A stretch of DNA of 64,000 bases from Reticulascus tulasneorum. Taxonomy: Eukaryota > Ascomycota > Sordariomycetes > Glomerellales > Reticulascaceae. A program made the translations under genes and the position numbers. The stretch's first letter is position 1. Each line of letters begins with the position of its first letter. Shown piece after piece: positions 22,588 through 32,188 of this stretch. The notes under the pieces are model-generated. The model did not search any database and was not told the origin of the DNA. It saw nothing but the letters and a program-made list of their open reading frames with translations. Where the stretch lies: NCBI GenBank assembly GCA_001557505.1, contig LSAX01000006.1, positions 1,240,001-1,304,000 of the forward strand, given 5' to 3'.

Positions 22588-25064
22588 GGTGTTGAGGATG
22601 CTTGGATTCTTTTAAAGCAAATCCAGCTTTGATGATCATGCCTCCTGGCGGAGGAGACGAAACATTCTGTGATGGAGAATCGACATGGAGAGGCCCGGAT
22701 ATGCGGTGTCCAGAGGGTATATAGCGGCTGGTGAGGTTCGGCAGTGTGTCGAGATTGGCGCTGGCCATGTGAGCTCGACTCTGACTTGCTGGAAGGGCGA
22801 TGGAGACCCAGCCGGGTGCTGCGCAAGCTGCGGGCAACGGTCGCACACCTAGCACATGCATGATGGGCCACGAGAAATAGCGCCCAGAGTTTGGTGATGG
22901 CTATTTGCGTGAATGCAGAGGGAGGCGGGAGATGATGGGGATCCGGGCGATGTGGTTGGGTAGAATGTCGTGATGACAGGGGATCGTAAGCGCCGAGGAT
23001 GGCGGCCGGGATGATGATTGGCGGTGAGGATCACCTCCAACCCCGCGCCATGCCACACCCGAGTCCACACCTTGCTGGGGTTCCTGTCGACTCGATTCGT
23101 CTTTGCCAATCCAATGTCATGGCTGATCCTGGCCCTCTCTGCTGTGAAAGTGTCCCTGCTGCCAGCTCTCTCCAATGGAGAGAGGGGGGGCGAAATACGT
23201 TAGACTCTGAACCCGAACCAATTGTGAGTGTGCTCATGTCATGTCAGAGCGGCGTGGATGTGTCCCATGGGACGGGTCTCTCTCTCAAATGTGCAGCTGA
23301 GGAACACACAGGGAAGCCCAAGTTTTTCTGGTCACCTTTCCCAGGTGGGCTGGGCAGCGCACACCATCTCGCTCATCATATCGCTAGTTCAATAGGTATA
23401 ATACCCGAAAGAGAAAGCCCAACCCACGCTGCAATAGGGCACACCACATATTGCCCTGGGCATCCATTCCCTGGGTGCAGGCAATCACATCACCCTGCTG
23501 GCGTTGGGCTTTGGCCCCCCCGAATGGGGAACTCTCACGAAATGTGACTTCACATTGGAGGGCAGCATGAACGAACTTGAAAAGGGTGTTGATCGTAGCC
23601 ATCGACAGCTCGTGATAGGACGCTCCCGCTGCGACTTGAACTCTCTTTTCACATTCCCCGGCGACTAGGCCGCCCAACGTTGATCGTGATATCGCTTCCA
23701 TCCCCTTCCGACCCTCCTTTGAATGCCCTTTGCCAGGAGTAATTCGAATGTCGACATCTCCAAAAAGTGACAGGTCCATCACAGAGTGATAGCGCTAGCA
23801 ATGGATTCCTTATCGCATGCTGCGGGTGATCGTGAATGCGGAATCCTACGGCACATCATCTATCTATCACAGGATTCACAGCCTCTAGTCGAGCCTAGGT
23901 TCGTTCCTACATATACTCTTCCATTAAAGAGAAACAAAATGTGTCCGAGCGAATTCTGGTCCCTGGCACCAATTGGGAGGATCTTCCCACACCCACACCC
24001 ACACCCACCCTCAGAGATCACGCTGGATTTCGAGTTGGTGGGAGGGAACAGCGGGACGGGATCTTGCGGAAACCAAACAGGGCGAGAGATCAAATCAGTG
24101 ATGTACCTGCACAGGGCCACTTCGGCAAGGTCGCATGAATCTCACGGTGCGGGAAGCTTTCCAGTCCTCTCGCCAAGTTGGTCTCCATTCCAGATGGCTT
24201 TCGCCCAAACATTCAAGTTAAATCTCCAGGGCGAACGATCACTTGAGGATAGAGTAGAAATATGTAGCTTTCACGACAAGCTGCCGGTGCCTGATTGATC
24301 GTGCCGCTGAATCGTTGGAACCCCCAAAACCCCCCTTTTTGGTACCGTACCTGAGCACGCAGTGTAACGCGACGACATCCACACACATTGGGCCCAACAC
24401 ATCAACATTTAGGTTCTCTAGTACAGCGGCTACTAGATGTATTCTACTGGATATTTGCACGATACGTCAAGTTTTCAACTAATTGTCCAGAGCAAAATTC
24501 TTACTGGTGGGCTAGTTCAATCTCCTGCGTCAAGTCTCTCTAGTTACTACCTCTCTAGGTGGTTAGTGTATCTTCTGCACCCTCGCTCATTCCGACACCA
24601 CACGACGCAGCCCTGAGAGGAGCAAGATGGCCTGTGCGTAGCAATTAGTAGATCGGGGCTGCCGGCAAGCGGATCGTAAATAACGATGCCGCCTTCATTT
24701 GCGACAACGGCCACAGTCATTTTGGCGACGCTTTAGAGAAAAGTAGGCGAAGGTAATATGAGAATTATTTTAGTAATACGGAGTGTACTCACTAGAATAT
24801 TCACTACAGCTTTACTCATGTAATAGTCCCTCGTTTTTGAGGTCGGTTGTATATGTGGCACTGTTTTGATCGCTTGCCGGGCTGGCAACCGGTCCGGCAG
24901 GTCATCTGATTTCGTGTCGGGTCCCTGGCAAACAAAGGGTCCACCCATCGATCCAGACGCGTCAAGCTGGCAGAGCAAAGAAGCATCACGCTTGCGCCGT
25001 GCGTGTTCCTACCTTTGCTTTGACTGGTGGTTTTCTAAAAGTCGCCATCTCTTTGCTCCCAATT
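22588..25064. other. Divergent intergenic region, 2.5 kb
   Basis: Lies between the start of the membrane-protein gene (leftward) and srs2 (rightward). No supported gene. Open frames up to 182 codons (22999-23547, +) have no domain signal and atypical composition. A short run of ACACCC-type hexamers is at about 23989-24010. Confidence 0.5.
23989..24010 (+). repeat. ACACCC hexamer microsatellite
   Basis: Roughly four tandem copies of CCACAC/ACACCC in an otherwise non-repetitive intergenic region. Confidence 0.6.
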
Positions 25065-28064
25065 ATGAATTCCGCTGGGTCGACTGTAAATCCAGCAGAA
25101 TCCATCTTAGCAACCCTCAATGGCGCCCAATGCCGGGCTGTCACCTCTTCCGCCGCGACGGTCGCCATCCTGGCTGGTCCAGGTAGTGGCAAAACACACA
25201 CCTTGACTTCTCGTGTGGTGTGGTTGATCGATAATGTCGGGATTCAGCCATCCGACATTGTTGTCGCGACATTTACGGTGAAGTCGGCCCGTGAGATGAA
25301 GGAGCGCATTGGCAGAGCACTCGGAAAGGACCCGCAAGGAAATGGCCGGGAAAGAAGGCTTGTCTTGGGGACCTTCCATAGCATTGCACGGCGGTACCTC
25401 GCCGCCTACGGGAAGCGCATTGGCCTTGACGAGAAGTTCGGCATCGCGGATGATTCGGACTCGAAAGCCATCATCCAGAGGATATGCAAGAGGCTGCAGC
25501 TGTCCATCGACCCTCCTGCTGCTCGATCTTGGATCAGCAAGAAGAAAGCAAGGGGGACGGCACAGACGCCCAAGAAGCAGCGGCCAAATGGGAAACAGCT
25601 TCCCGAGAATCCTGACCTGGAGGCATGCTACCACGAATATCAAAGCCAGCTAGAGCGGTCGAATCTTTTGGACTACGACGATCTGCTAACTCGATGCGTG
25701 GAGCTACTTAGACAGCATCCTTCGTGCGTCTCAAACGTCCAGGCGGTGCTGATCGACGAGTATCAAGACACCAATGGCATTCAGTACGAGCTAATGAAGC
25801 TCTTCGCCCAAGCGCGGGAGAGAATCACTATTGTCGGCGATCCCGATCAGAGCATTTACGGGTGGCGGTCCGCCGAAATCAAGAATCTGTACCGGATGCT
25901 GAAGGACTACCCCGATACGGACGAGATATCTCTGGAAGAAAACTACCGATCCTCGCAAGCTATTCTTGACGTGTCTCTCAAAGTGATCCAGCAGGATACA
26001 AAGAGATACCAAAAGGTCCTGCTACCAGTTCACAACAAGGGGACGCGACCAGTATTACGCCGGCTCAAGACTTCGGCGGTAGAGGCGGAATGGATTGTGG
26101 CCGAAATTCGAAGAGCCATGCTAATGGCAGGTAAGATGATGGCCCACGACGATATCGCCATCCTTCTTCGGTCAGCTGCGCTTTCGAGGCATATTGAATC
26201 CGCACTAGGTAAAGCTGGAATCGCTTACCGGATGGTTGGAGGGTTCAAGTTCTTTGACAGGGCGGAAATCAAGGTCCTGCTTGATTATCTCAGGGTTATC
26301 TACCAACCGGACAACAACGATGCACTCGCCCGAGTCATCAACGTCCCTCGCAGGGGTGTCGGAGACGCTACCATCAAGTCACTCCTCGAAGAGGCAGAAG
26401 TCGCCAAAATGAGCATGTGGATGTTGCTCAATAAGCACTGTCGTGGGGACCGCACGGCAAAGACGAACATAAAGAAGGCCATGGAGCAGAAGATCAGTGG
26501 CGAGCTGATCAAGATCGTGTCGGGGATCAGGAGGAAAATTGAAGACTCGCCAAAGGATGCCCCGTATAATGTGGTTGACCTCCTCGAGCAGCTGTTCTTG
26601 CAGCTCAACTTCCAGAAATTTCTCCAAGATACGTATCCCGAGGATCACGAAACGAGATGGGCAAACGTGCAAGAATTTGTCAATCTAGCAGGTGACTTCA
26701 TGAGGGACCTGAAGGCGACCGCAGAAGAAGACCATCTTCCAGAAATCGCAGGCTTGCAACAAGTCCAAGAGACTGATGCCCTCGGTCGGTTTCTCGCCAA
26801 CATCTCATTGGCTTCGGATGCGCAAAAGGGTGACAAAACCCAGGAAAACACTCCGCTAGTCACGATTTCAACTATTCATGCTGCAAAGGGCCTCGAGTGG
26901 CCCATCGTCTTTATTCCGGCAGTTTACAATGGCTCCATACCCCACATCAGATCCGAGGACCTAGACGAAGAGAGGCGGCTTTTGTACGTCGCAATGACCC
27001 GAGCCAAGTGTCTGCTCTATCTCAGCTGTCCCCTGTACGGCTCGAAAGGCGGAGGGGAACGGACGGAAACGTCACCTTTCATCCCGACGGACCTTTCGCC
27101 ATACTTTGCTAAGCACGGCCCTCTGTTCGAGAAGAGTGTTTTGCAAGAGGCTGCCAGAATCCTTGGGCGAGTGGCCCCTTCCGACGACGAGATCTTCCGC
27201 AGTATTCCGCTGATGACCAATCCCGCTGATGATCTCTTTCCTGAAAACCCGGAAGACCCAACGCACTCCACGGATTCCCATGATCAGAATGGCCACTGGC
27301 AGAAACGGCAAAGGGCCCCTATTCGCGTGCCTCGAGCGCCGAGCCCCGAAGTTCCGTGGCAGAAGGAATATGCAACCACGATGGAAGCATCCTCGAGTTT
27401 CACGATACCAGGATTCACCACAGCAGCCGCGCACCAATCGGCAATTGCGTCAATGGCCGCTGTTGCACAAGCAGTGCCAAATACCATACAGGGACAGCGG
27501 GGGGCAAACGGGCAGGGACAGCAGCAGCCGGGCTTGAAAAGGGGAACGACAAAAAGACCGGCCGATCAGAGGAGCCTGTTGGGCTTTGTTACAAAGCGGT
27601 CGAAGTCTGATCCAGCTGCCATCCTACCGGCGCAGGTGGTGCAAGCACATCCAGCACCTCGACCCTTCCCCCGACCTATACCCATGCCATATCAGTCCCG
27701 AACAACAAGCGCTCCCACGCTACCGCCAGACCTAGCCGGCCACAAACTCGGAGCGGCCGGCGTGATGCCCCGACCATTGAAAGCCTTCCACGCGCACGAT
27801 GATACGGGTCCAAGGAAGCATTACGCGGGCTTCTCGAGCTCGCCGCCGAGGGAGGAGCCACCCAAACTAGAAGACGAAGAGCCCCCGGTACCAGAGCGGC
27901 CGGCTGCTTGCTTGCACATCACAACGACAACGATGCCGAAGGGATATGGCGGGTTCAGGAAACCGGTTGGACTGCACAAGGAGGGGATTGCGCCGGTTGA
28001 TCGGTTACGAAAACCGTTCAAGCCGCTTACGATTAATAGATCTGGGCAGCGAGGGGCGTTGTAG
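25065..28064 (+). CDS. srs2: UvrD/Rep-type DNA helicase, Srs2
   Basis: One exon, 999 residues from the ATG at 25065. An in-frame ATG at 24999 would add 22 residues (MRVPTFALTGG...) that look unlike the family, so the inner start is preferred. All superfamily 1A motifs are present: Walker A AGPGSGKT at 37-44, TFTVKSAREMKERI, FHSIARRYL, LIDEYQDT, VGDPDQSIYGWRSA, ENYRSSQ, STIHAAKGLEW and RRLLYVAMTRAK. The ~300-residue C-terminal tail is Pro-rich. It holds QRSLLGFV, which resembles a PCNA-binding box, and a conserved-looking end (MPKGYGGFRKPVG, RKPFKPL). Srs2 strips Rad51 from single-stranded DNA and limits recombination at forks. Its length and long tail separate it from bacterial or mitochondrial relatives. 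Confidence 0.88.
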   Translation: MNSAGSTVNPAESILATLNGAQCRAVTSSAATVAILAGPGSGKTHTLTSRVVWLIDNVGIQPSDIVVATFTVKSAREMKERIGRALGKDPQGNGRERRLVLGTFHSIARRYLAAYGKRIGLDEKFGIADDSDSKAIIQRICKRLQLSIDPPAARSWISKKKARGTAQTPKKQRPNGKQLPENPDLEACYHEYQSQLERSNLLDYDDLLTRCVELLRQHPSCVSNVQAVLIDEYQDTNGIQYELMKLFAQARERITIVGDPDQSIYGWRSAEIKNLYRMLKDYPDTDEISLEENYRSSQAILDVSLKVIQQDTKRYQKVLLPVHNKGTRPVLRRLKTSAVEAEWIVAEIRRAMLMAGKMMAHDDIAILLRSAALSRHIESALGKAGIAYRMVGGFKFFDRAEIKVLLDYLRVIYQPDNNDALARVINVPRRGVGDATIKSLLEEAEVAKMSMWMLLNKHCRGDRTAKTNIKKAMEQKISGELIKIVSGIRRKIEDSPKDAPYNVVDLLEQLFLQLNFQKFLQDTYPEDHETRWANVQEFVNLAGDFMRDLKATAEEDHLPEIAGLQQVQETDALGRFLANISLASDAQKGDKTQENTPLVTISTIHAAKGLEWPIVFIPAVYNGSIPHIRSEDLDEERRLLYVAMTRAKCLLYLSCPLYGSKGGGERTETSPFIPTDLSPYFAKHGPLFEKSVLQEAARILGRVAPSDDEIFRSIPLMTNPADDLFPENPEDPTHSTDSHDQNGHWQKRQRAPIRVPRAPSPEVPWQKEYATTMEASSSFTIPGFTTAAAHQSAIASMAAVAQAVPNTIQGQRGANGQGQQQPGLKRGTTKRPADQRSLLGFVTKRSKSDPAAILPAQVVQAHPAPRPFPRPIPMPYQSRTTSAPTLPPDLAGHKLGAAGVMPRPLKAFHAHDDTGPRKHYAGFSSSPPREEPPKLEDEEPPVPERPAACLHITTTTMPKGYGGFRKPVGLHKEGIAPVDRLRKPFKPLTINRSGQRGAL

Positions 28065-28725
28065 CCTTGGAACTGCCTGCAGTCACTAGATATTTAGCAG
28101 AGCAATCTGAACTACCAAGTCTTAACTGCTATTTACTCATGTCACTGCTGATTGAGAGACGAAGCAGCCTCAGGCGCAGACTCAAAATAGGTTTAGCCTT
28201 GATCTAAGGTAGTTCCCGCGAAAATGCCCCACCCAATACGCGTATTCTCCCCTGTAGAGGCGCAGGCACAGATCCCTCTGTGAACAGTCGCTTCGACTGA
28301 ATCAAAAGCTTCCTTGTGAGATCATCGCGTATTCGACTTTCCGTAATCCGCCGAATACCAACAGAATGCGCATTTATGCTCAGGTCCGGTGACACTCCGC
28401 AAGTCGTTTACAAGAATATGAGACGGGAGAGGATGGAGAACGACGGGAACGTAACGGATGGTGATATGCTGCCCTTACATGCAGCACTTACACTTAACCA
28501 TGTCACCGATGCCCCAAACGCTAAGGCATCGTTTGTTTGCGCAGCATAACACGCGACACAGTTTTGGATTAAATACTTAGCTGGCGACGGCCCCTTCTTC
28601 AACGCAAGTCGTCATCTTCAAGACATTCGAGCAATTCGCTACACTGTATGAACAGCTCTGCAAACACCAAATGCAAATCTAAACTCTCCAACCCCAATCC
28701 AATCCCAGACTTTCTCTACACAAAC
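28065..28725. other. Intergenic between srs2 and small mitochondrial gene
   Basis: About 660 bases without a supported gene: 3' region of srs2 and promoter/leader of the gene at 28726. Confidence 0.55.
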
Positions 28726-29028
28726 ATGTCTACTTCCATGACCGCCCGCATCGCAACAAGAGCCGTCGTCTACCGGGCTCCACCGTCAGCCCGCCTAGCA
28801 CAGCATCAGCGTCCGGCGTTCTCCACCACCTCCCGCACATTGAACGCGAAGCCGACGGAGAACCCGACATTGCCGTCGTTCAACCTCAAGAGCATTGTTT
28901 CGAACCCGCGGACGCGCTTCTACCTTCTCACGGGGCTTGGTGTGATGGCCTGCATTGAGGCCTACGGGTGGTATACCTTTGGGCCCAAGGTTTTTGGAAA
29001 GGGCGAGGTCACTGAGGAGGAGAAGTGA
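28726..29028 (+). CDS. Small mitochondrial single-pass membrane protein
   Basis: 100 residues from the ATG at 28726. An upstream in-frame ATG at 28648 would add 26 residues and would spoil the targeting peptide. The first ~40 residues are rich in Arg, Ser, Thr and Ala without acidic residues (TARIATRAVVYRAPPSARL, then FSTTSR), a classic mitochondrial presequence. A single hydrophobic segment follows (FYLLTGLGVMACIEAYGWYT) and a short charged tail (GEVTEEEK). This resembles small accessory proteins of the inner membrane, but I cannot assign it to a named subunit. Confidence 0.7.
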   Translation: MSTSMTARIATRAVVYRAPPSARLAQHQRPAFSTTSRTLNAKPTENPTLPSFNLKSIVSNPRTRFYLLTGLGVMACIEAYGWYTFGPKVFGKGEVTEEEK

Positions 29029-29253
29029 TGGGTTTGGCCGCGAGGGGAGGGAACGAGACTTGTGAATCGGGACTGGTGTCAAGAGACTTGTTTAGATGGC
29101 ATTGGCAAATGATGTAGGATAAGGTCGGGTTAATGATCTGGGTTTGAAATTATGGGTTCTGTTTGCCCCGGAATATGCTAAATATACAGTAATTAAATCT
29201 TGACTGTGTTGTGCTCCATCTCGAAACTGATCTGAACTCTACATGCCGGGCCA

Positions 29254-30975
29254 TCAAGCAGTGCCGACCCTCCGGGGAGCAGGTGCTTCCTCATCCAAGG
29301 GCGCCCCCTCACCCAGCGCCGGCGTCGGGGCGATGCGGTGGCCTGCATGCTCAACCAGCTGCTTGGCCGTGAGGCGCGGGTCCTCCTCCGCCAGCACCGG
29401 CGCCTCGAAGGCCTTCGCGATCTCGACCGGCGAAAACGTGACGCTCCGTCCCAGCCGCCACCAGCCGAATGTCAGGGGGAGCACGCAGCAGGTGCCGAGG
29501 GCGAGGAAGATGAGGGCCAGCCCCAGGAAGAGATACTGCGACTTGTACACGATCACCCTCTCGACGTCCTGCGCCGCAACGTCTTGCACGGTAGAGTCGT
29601 TGGCGGTGCGCAGCGCCATGCGGAAGATCAGGTCGCGCGTCGCGGCGAGGATGTCCTCGGTCGGGTCGATCCAGAAGTTGGGGCACTCGAAGGAAAACGC
29701 TTCAGCCCCAGGGTCTTTGCGGCCGTAGGTCAGGGCCGGGACACCGTCGATATCGGGCTGGTAGCCAGCGCCTGTTGCGGTCAGACGCATACTGGCGACA
29801 GACTTGAACATGGTGTTCACGGCGAGCCAGATACCCCCGATGGTGGAAGGGCCGGCAGCGAAGGAGCTCCTAGCGGGCGTATACCGCACGATCTTGTCGT
29901 CGTGGTAGGAATGGGCCGGGTCCAGGGTGATAGTGGTGTTGGTTAGGAGTACGTGGTAGCCGACGGTGGCCGGCACGAGGGTGCAGAACTTCGAGGTAAG
30001 TTCCCCCTCACAACCAGGGTTGGGCTTGAAAAGAGTCGTGAGGTTGAAGTAAGGATGATAGGCGTCGGGATCGTATATTTCAGAGAGGCTGTAGCCAGAT
30101 TCTTGATAGGTGAACGTAACGTTGAACATCTCGGAGCCTCCTTTTGCAGCTCTCGACTCAGTATCGTTTGTGGACGCAGCAATCGCAGCCGAGATGTTGA
30201 ACGGCACTGTGGACGTTTGGCACACGATCTCGAAACCCGCGGCCTCCAACACGCCCCGGCATTCCCCTTTGCAAGTCGGATCCAACCTCGGGATGACACT
30301 GCCGGCAAGATGTTCCCGGACGACGATGCTAAAACCTTCCGAAGTGAATCCCACGTTTCCCGACCGATCTCCGATGTATCCAGTAGCCCCATCCGGCAGC
30401 TCCTGCTGCGCCAGCACCTTGAGGGTGGCCGGCCTGATCACGATCAGGTCCCCGACCCTGGAAGCTCGTTGTACCAGCGGCGAGCTGGCTGGGAGGAGCG
30501 CCAGTGCCAGGGTGGCGAGGGCGACGGTGTTGAAGGAGGTGCCGGAGAACACGGCCTCCTTCAAGCTGGTGCTGTAGGCCCACATCTTGTGCAGGTCGGC
30601 GACGGTGGTGCGCTCGCGAGATGCGGACACCCACCAGGCAATGACGACAGCACGGCCGTATGCGTAGCGCAGGAGGGTGCCGGCGGCGATGGAGGTGATC
30701 GAGAGGCACACTGCTGGTGTGACATACCAGTCCTGCCAGGAGGAAACCGACGAGTCATGCGAGAGGACGATGATGGCGGCCATTCCACCGCCGGCACCAA
30801 GGGCGAGAATGAGGGCGAGAAGGCCATCCCATGGCATCTGTCGATAGAAGCCGGGCTGGTTCCAGGGGCTGGTGTTTTGCCGGACGATCGGGGCCGGAGC
30901 AGGTGCCTCCTCAGTGGGTTCGTCCGAGGTCACGGATGACACCTCCCGGGAGGTGATATGGGGTGGCTTTTCCAT
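29254..30975 (-). CDS. Fungal multi-pass membrane protein, DUF3176-like layout
   Basis: One exon, 573 residues. A polar N-terminus with Glu/Pro-rich EEAPAPAP leads into three or four hydrophobic segments (LLALILALGAGGGMAAIIVL, VTPAVCLSITSIAAGTLL, FNTVALATLALALL). Then comes a ~300-residue extracytosolic region with several Asn-X-Ser/Thr sites and cysteines (CKGEC, FC, ECPNFW). A final membrane helix (LFLGLALIFLALGTCCVLPL) is followed by FGWWRLGRSVTFSPVEIAKAF. The helices-ectodomain-helix plan and a closing W-x-LGR-x-V-x-x-SPxEIAKAF motif are shared by uncharacterised fungal proteins related to DUF3176. Role and substrate are unknown. It is convergent with the small mitochondrial gene, 225 bp away. 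Confidence 0.7.
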   Translation of the reverse strand: MEKPPHITSREVSSVTSDEPTEEAPAPAPIVRQNTSPWNQPGFYRQMPWDGLLALILALGAGGGMAAIIVLSHDSSVSSWQDWYVTPAVCLSITSIAAGTLLRYAYGRAVVIAWWVSASRERTTVADLHKMWAYSTSLKEAVFSGTSFNTVALATLALALLPASSPLVQRASRVGDLIVIRPATLKVLAQQELPDGATGYIGDRSGNVGFTSEGFSIVVREHLAGSVIPRLDPTCKGECRGVLEAAGFEIVCQTSTVPFNISAAIAASTNDTESRAAKGGSEMFNVTFTYQESGYSLSEIYDPDAYHPYFNLTTLFKPNPGCEGELTSKFCTLVPATVGYHVLLTNTTITLDPAHSYHDDKIVRYTPARSSFAAGPSTIGGIWLAVNTMFKSVASMRLTATGAGYQPDIDGVPALTYGRKDPGAEAFSFECPNFWIDPTEDILAATRDLIFRMALRTANDSTVQDVAAQDVERVIVYKSQYLFLGLALIFLALGTCCVLPLTFGWWRLGRSVTFSPVEIAKAFEAPVLAEEDPRLTAKQLVEHAGHRIAPTPALGEGAPLDEEAPAPRRVGTA

Positions 30976-32188
30976 CGTGAGGGGGTGGAATGGAGGCGTT
31001 TGCTAGAGAACAGATCGAGGACACCTCAAGAACAAATATTGGGGGCGTGCAATAGTGCCAGTGCGATCTTTGAGAGGGCGGCTGGTTCTCTTATCCCTTC
31101 CCTCGCTGGCCATGGCACTCGAGGCACGTCTCCTCCGCCTCGGCACATTGGGATGCAAGCAAAGGGGCTGTCGGGAGCGTAAACCAGCATAAGCAAGCTA
31201 TCGAAGACTGCATTTGACTTAAGGTCTGATCGGTGGTTCTGGGCCTGCCCCCATGGCCGGCAGAAGTAAACAAGCACGAACAAGCTTCCCAGCGACAGGC
31301 ATTTGAGACCAGAGTCTGCGGGCTAGGGGCGAAAGTCATCCGAGTCCGGAATCGTGTCTATCAGGATGGCCAATCGAGGTTACCGTCTTCGGTTCAGACA
31401 TGGCTGAAAACGGAGCGATATTGTGTTTTAGTGCGACCGACTACTATGCCTAGCGTCCAATCCCGGCTGCTAGTGCTATGGGTCGCAGGCGCCGGATTGG
31501 TTCTGGCCAGGCGGACGGGGTTTCAAGCCCGGGCCAAAATGTGAGCTTGGCGGGCCTGGCTATCAGCCCAAATGTTCAGCTTTGAGACGGAAAATGGCGA
31601 AGACGGCAGGGGGGGACGATTTGAACATGGTCAAGCACCTCTCCCGCATTCTGTGGCGAACTATCTTTGGTGCTATCTGTAGCAGGTGAATTCTGCACCG
31701 AGAAAGATGAGAGGAGGTCTCCCTGTAAGCGGACAGCCTAGAACCGCTAGAACACGGCAGATTAACTAGTTATCATAGCTGAAGTATTAGCCAGCAACCC
31801 TGCATTAATAGTTAGTTAGCAGCGAGCAACTTCAGCCCGCCCACTTGACCATTTTGTGCGGCACTGCCTATCAGGCGCGCTATAATTGCACATACTTTGT
31901 AGATACTGAGCAGTGTGTTCGGGCTATTCGAGGTTTGATAGAATCCACTCTGCTCTTGGTATACTGAGCTTTCCGTGTATGAGCATGTGTTCAACGGCGG
32001 ACGAGCTGTCTTACAAGTATGGAAAAGGTGTGAAGATGGGCCAAGCTACAAAGCTGCCGACTACTCCTTAATGCCCAGATGCATGGGCAGCTTGCTAAGG
32101 AGTCTGAGTAAAGTGTCATATACTTTTTCATCATTTATATATGCATGCCTAAAGGTATTCTCTACTAACAAACATCTGGAAAGCTCGG
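30976..32188. other. Intergenic, partly AT-rich
   Basis: Promoter side of the membrane-protein gene and 3' side of nitrite reductase. Sequence around 31740-32170 is AT-rich with repeated TTAGTTAG-like words. No supported gene. Confidence 0.5.

Noticed and set aside
22999..23547. 182-codon frame on the + strand
   Set aside because: Gly/His/Pro-rich peptide without family signal in a divergent promoter region.
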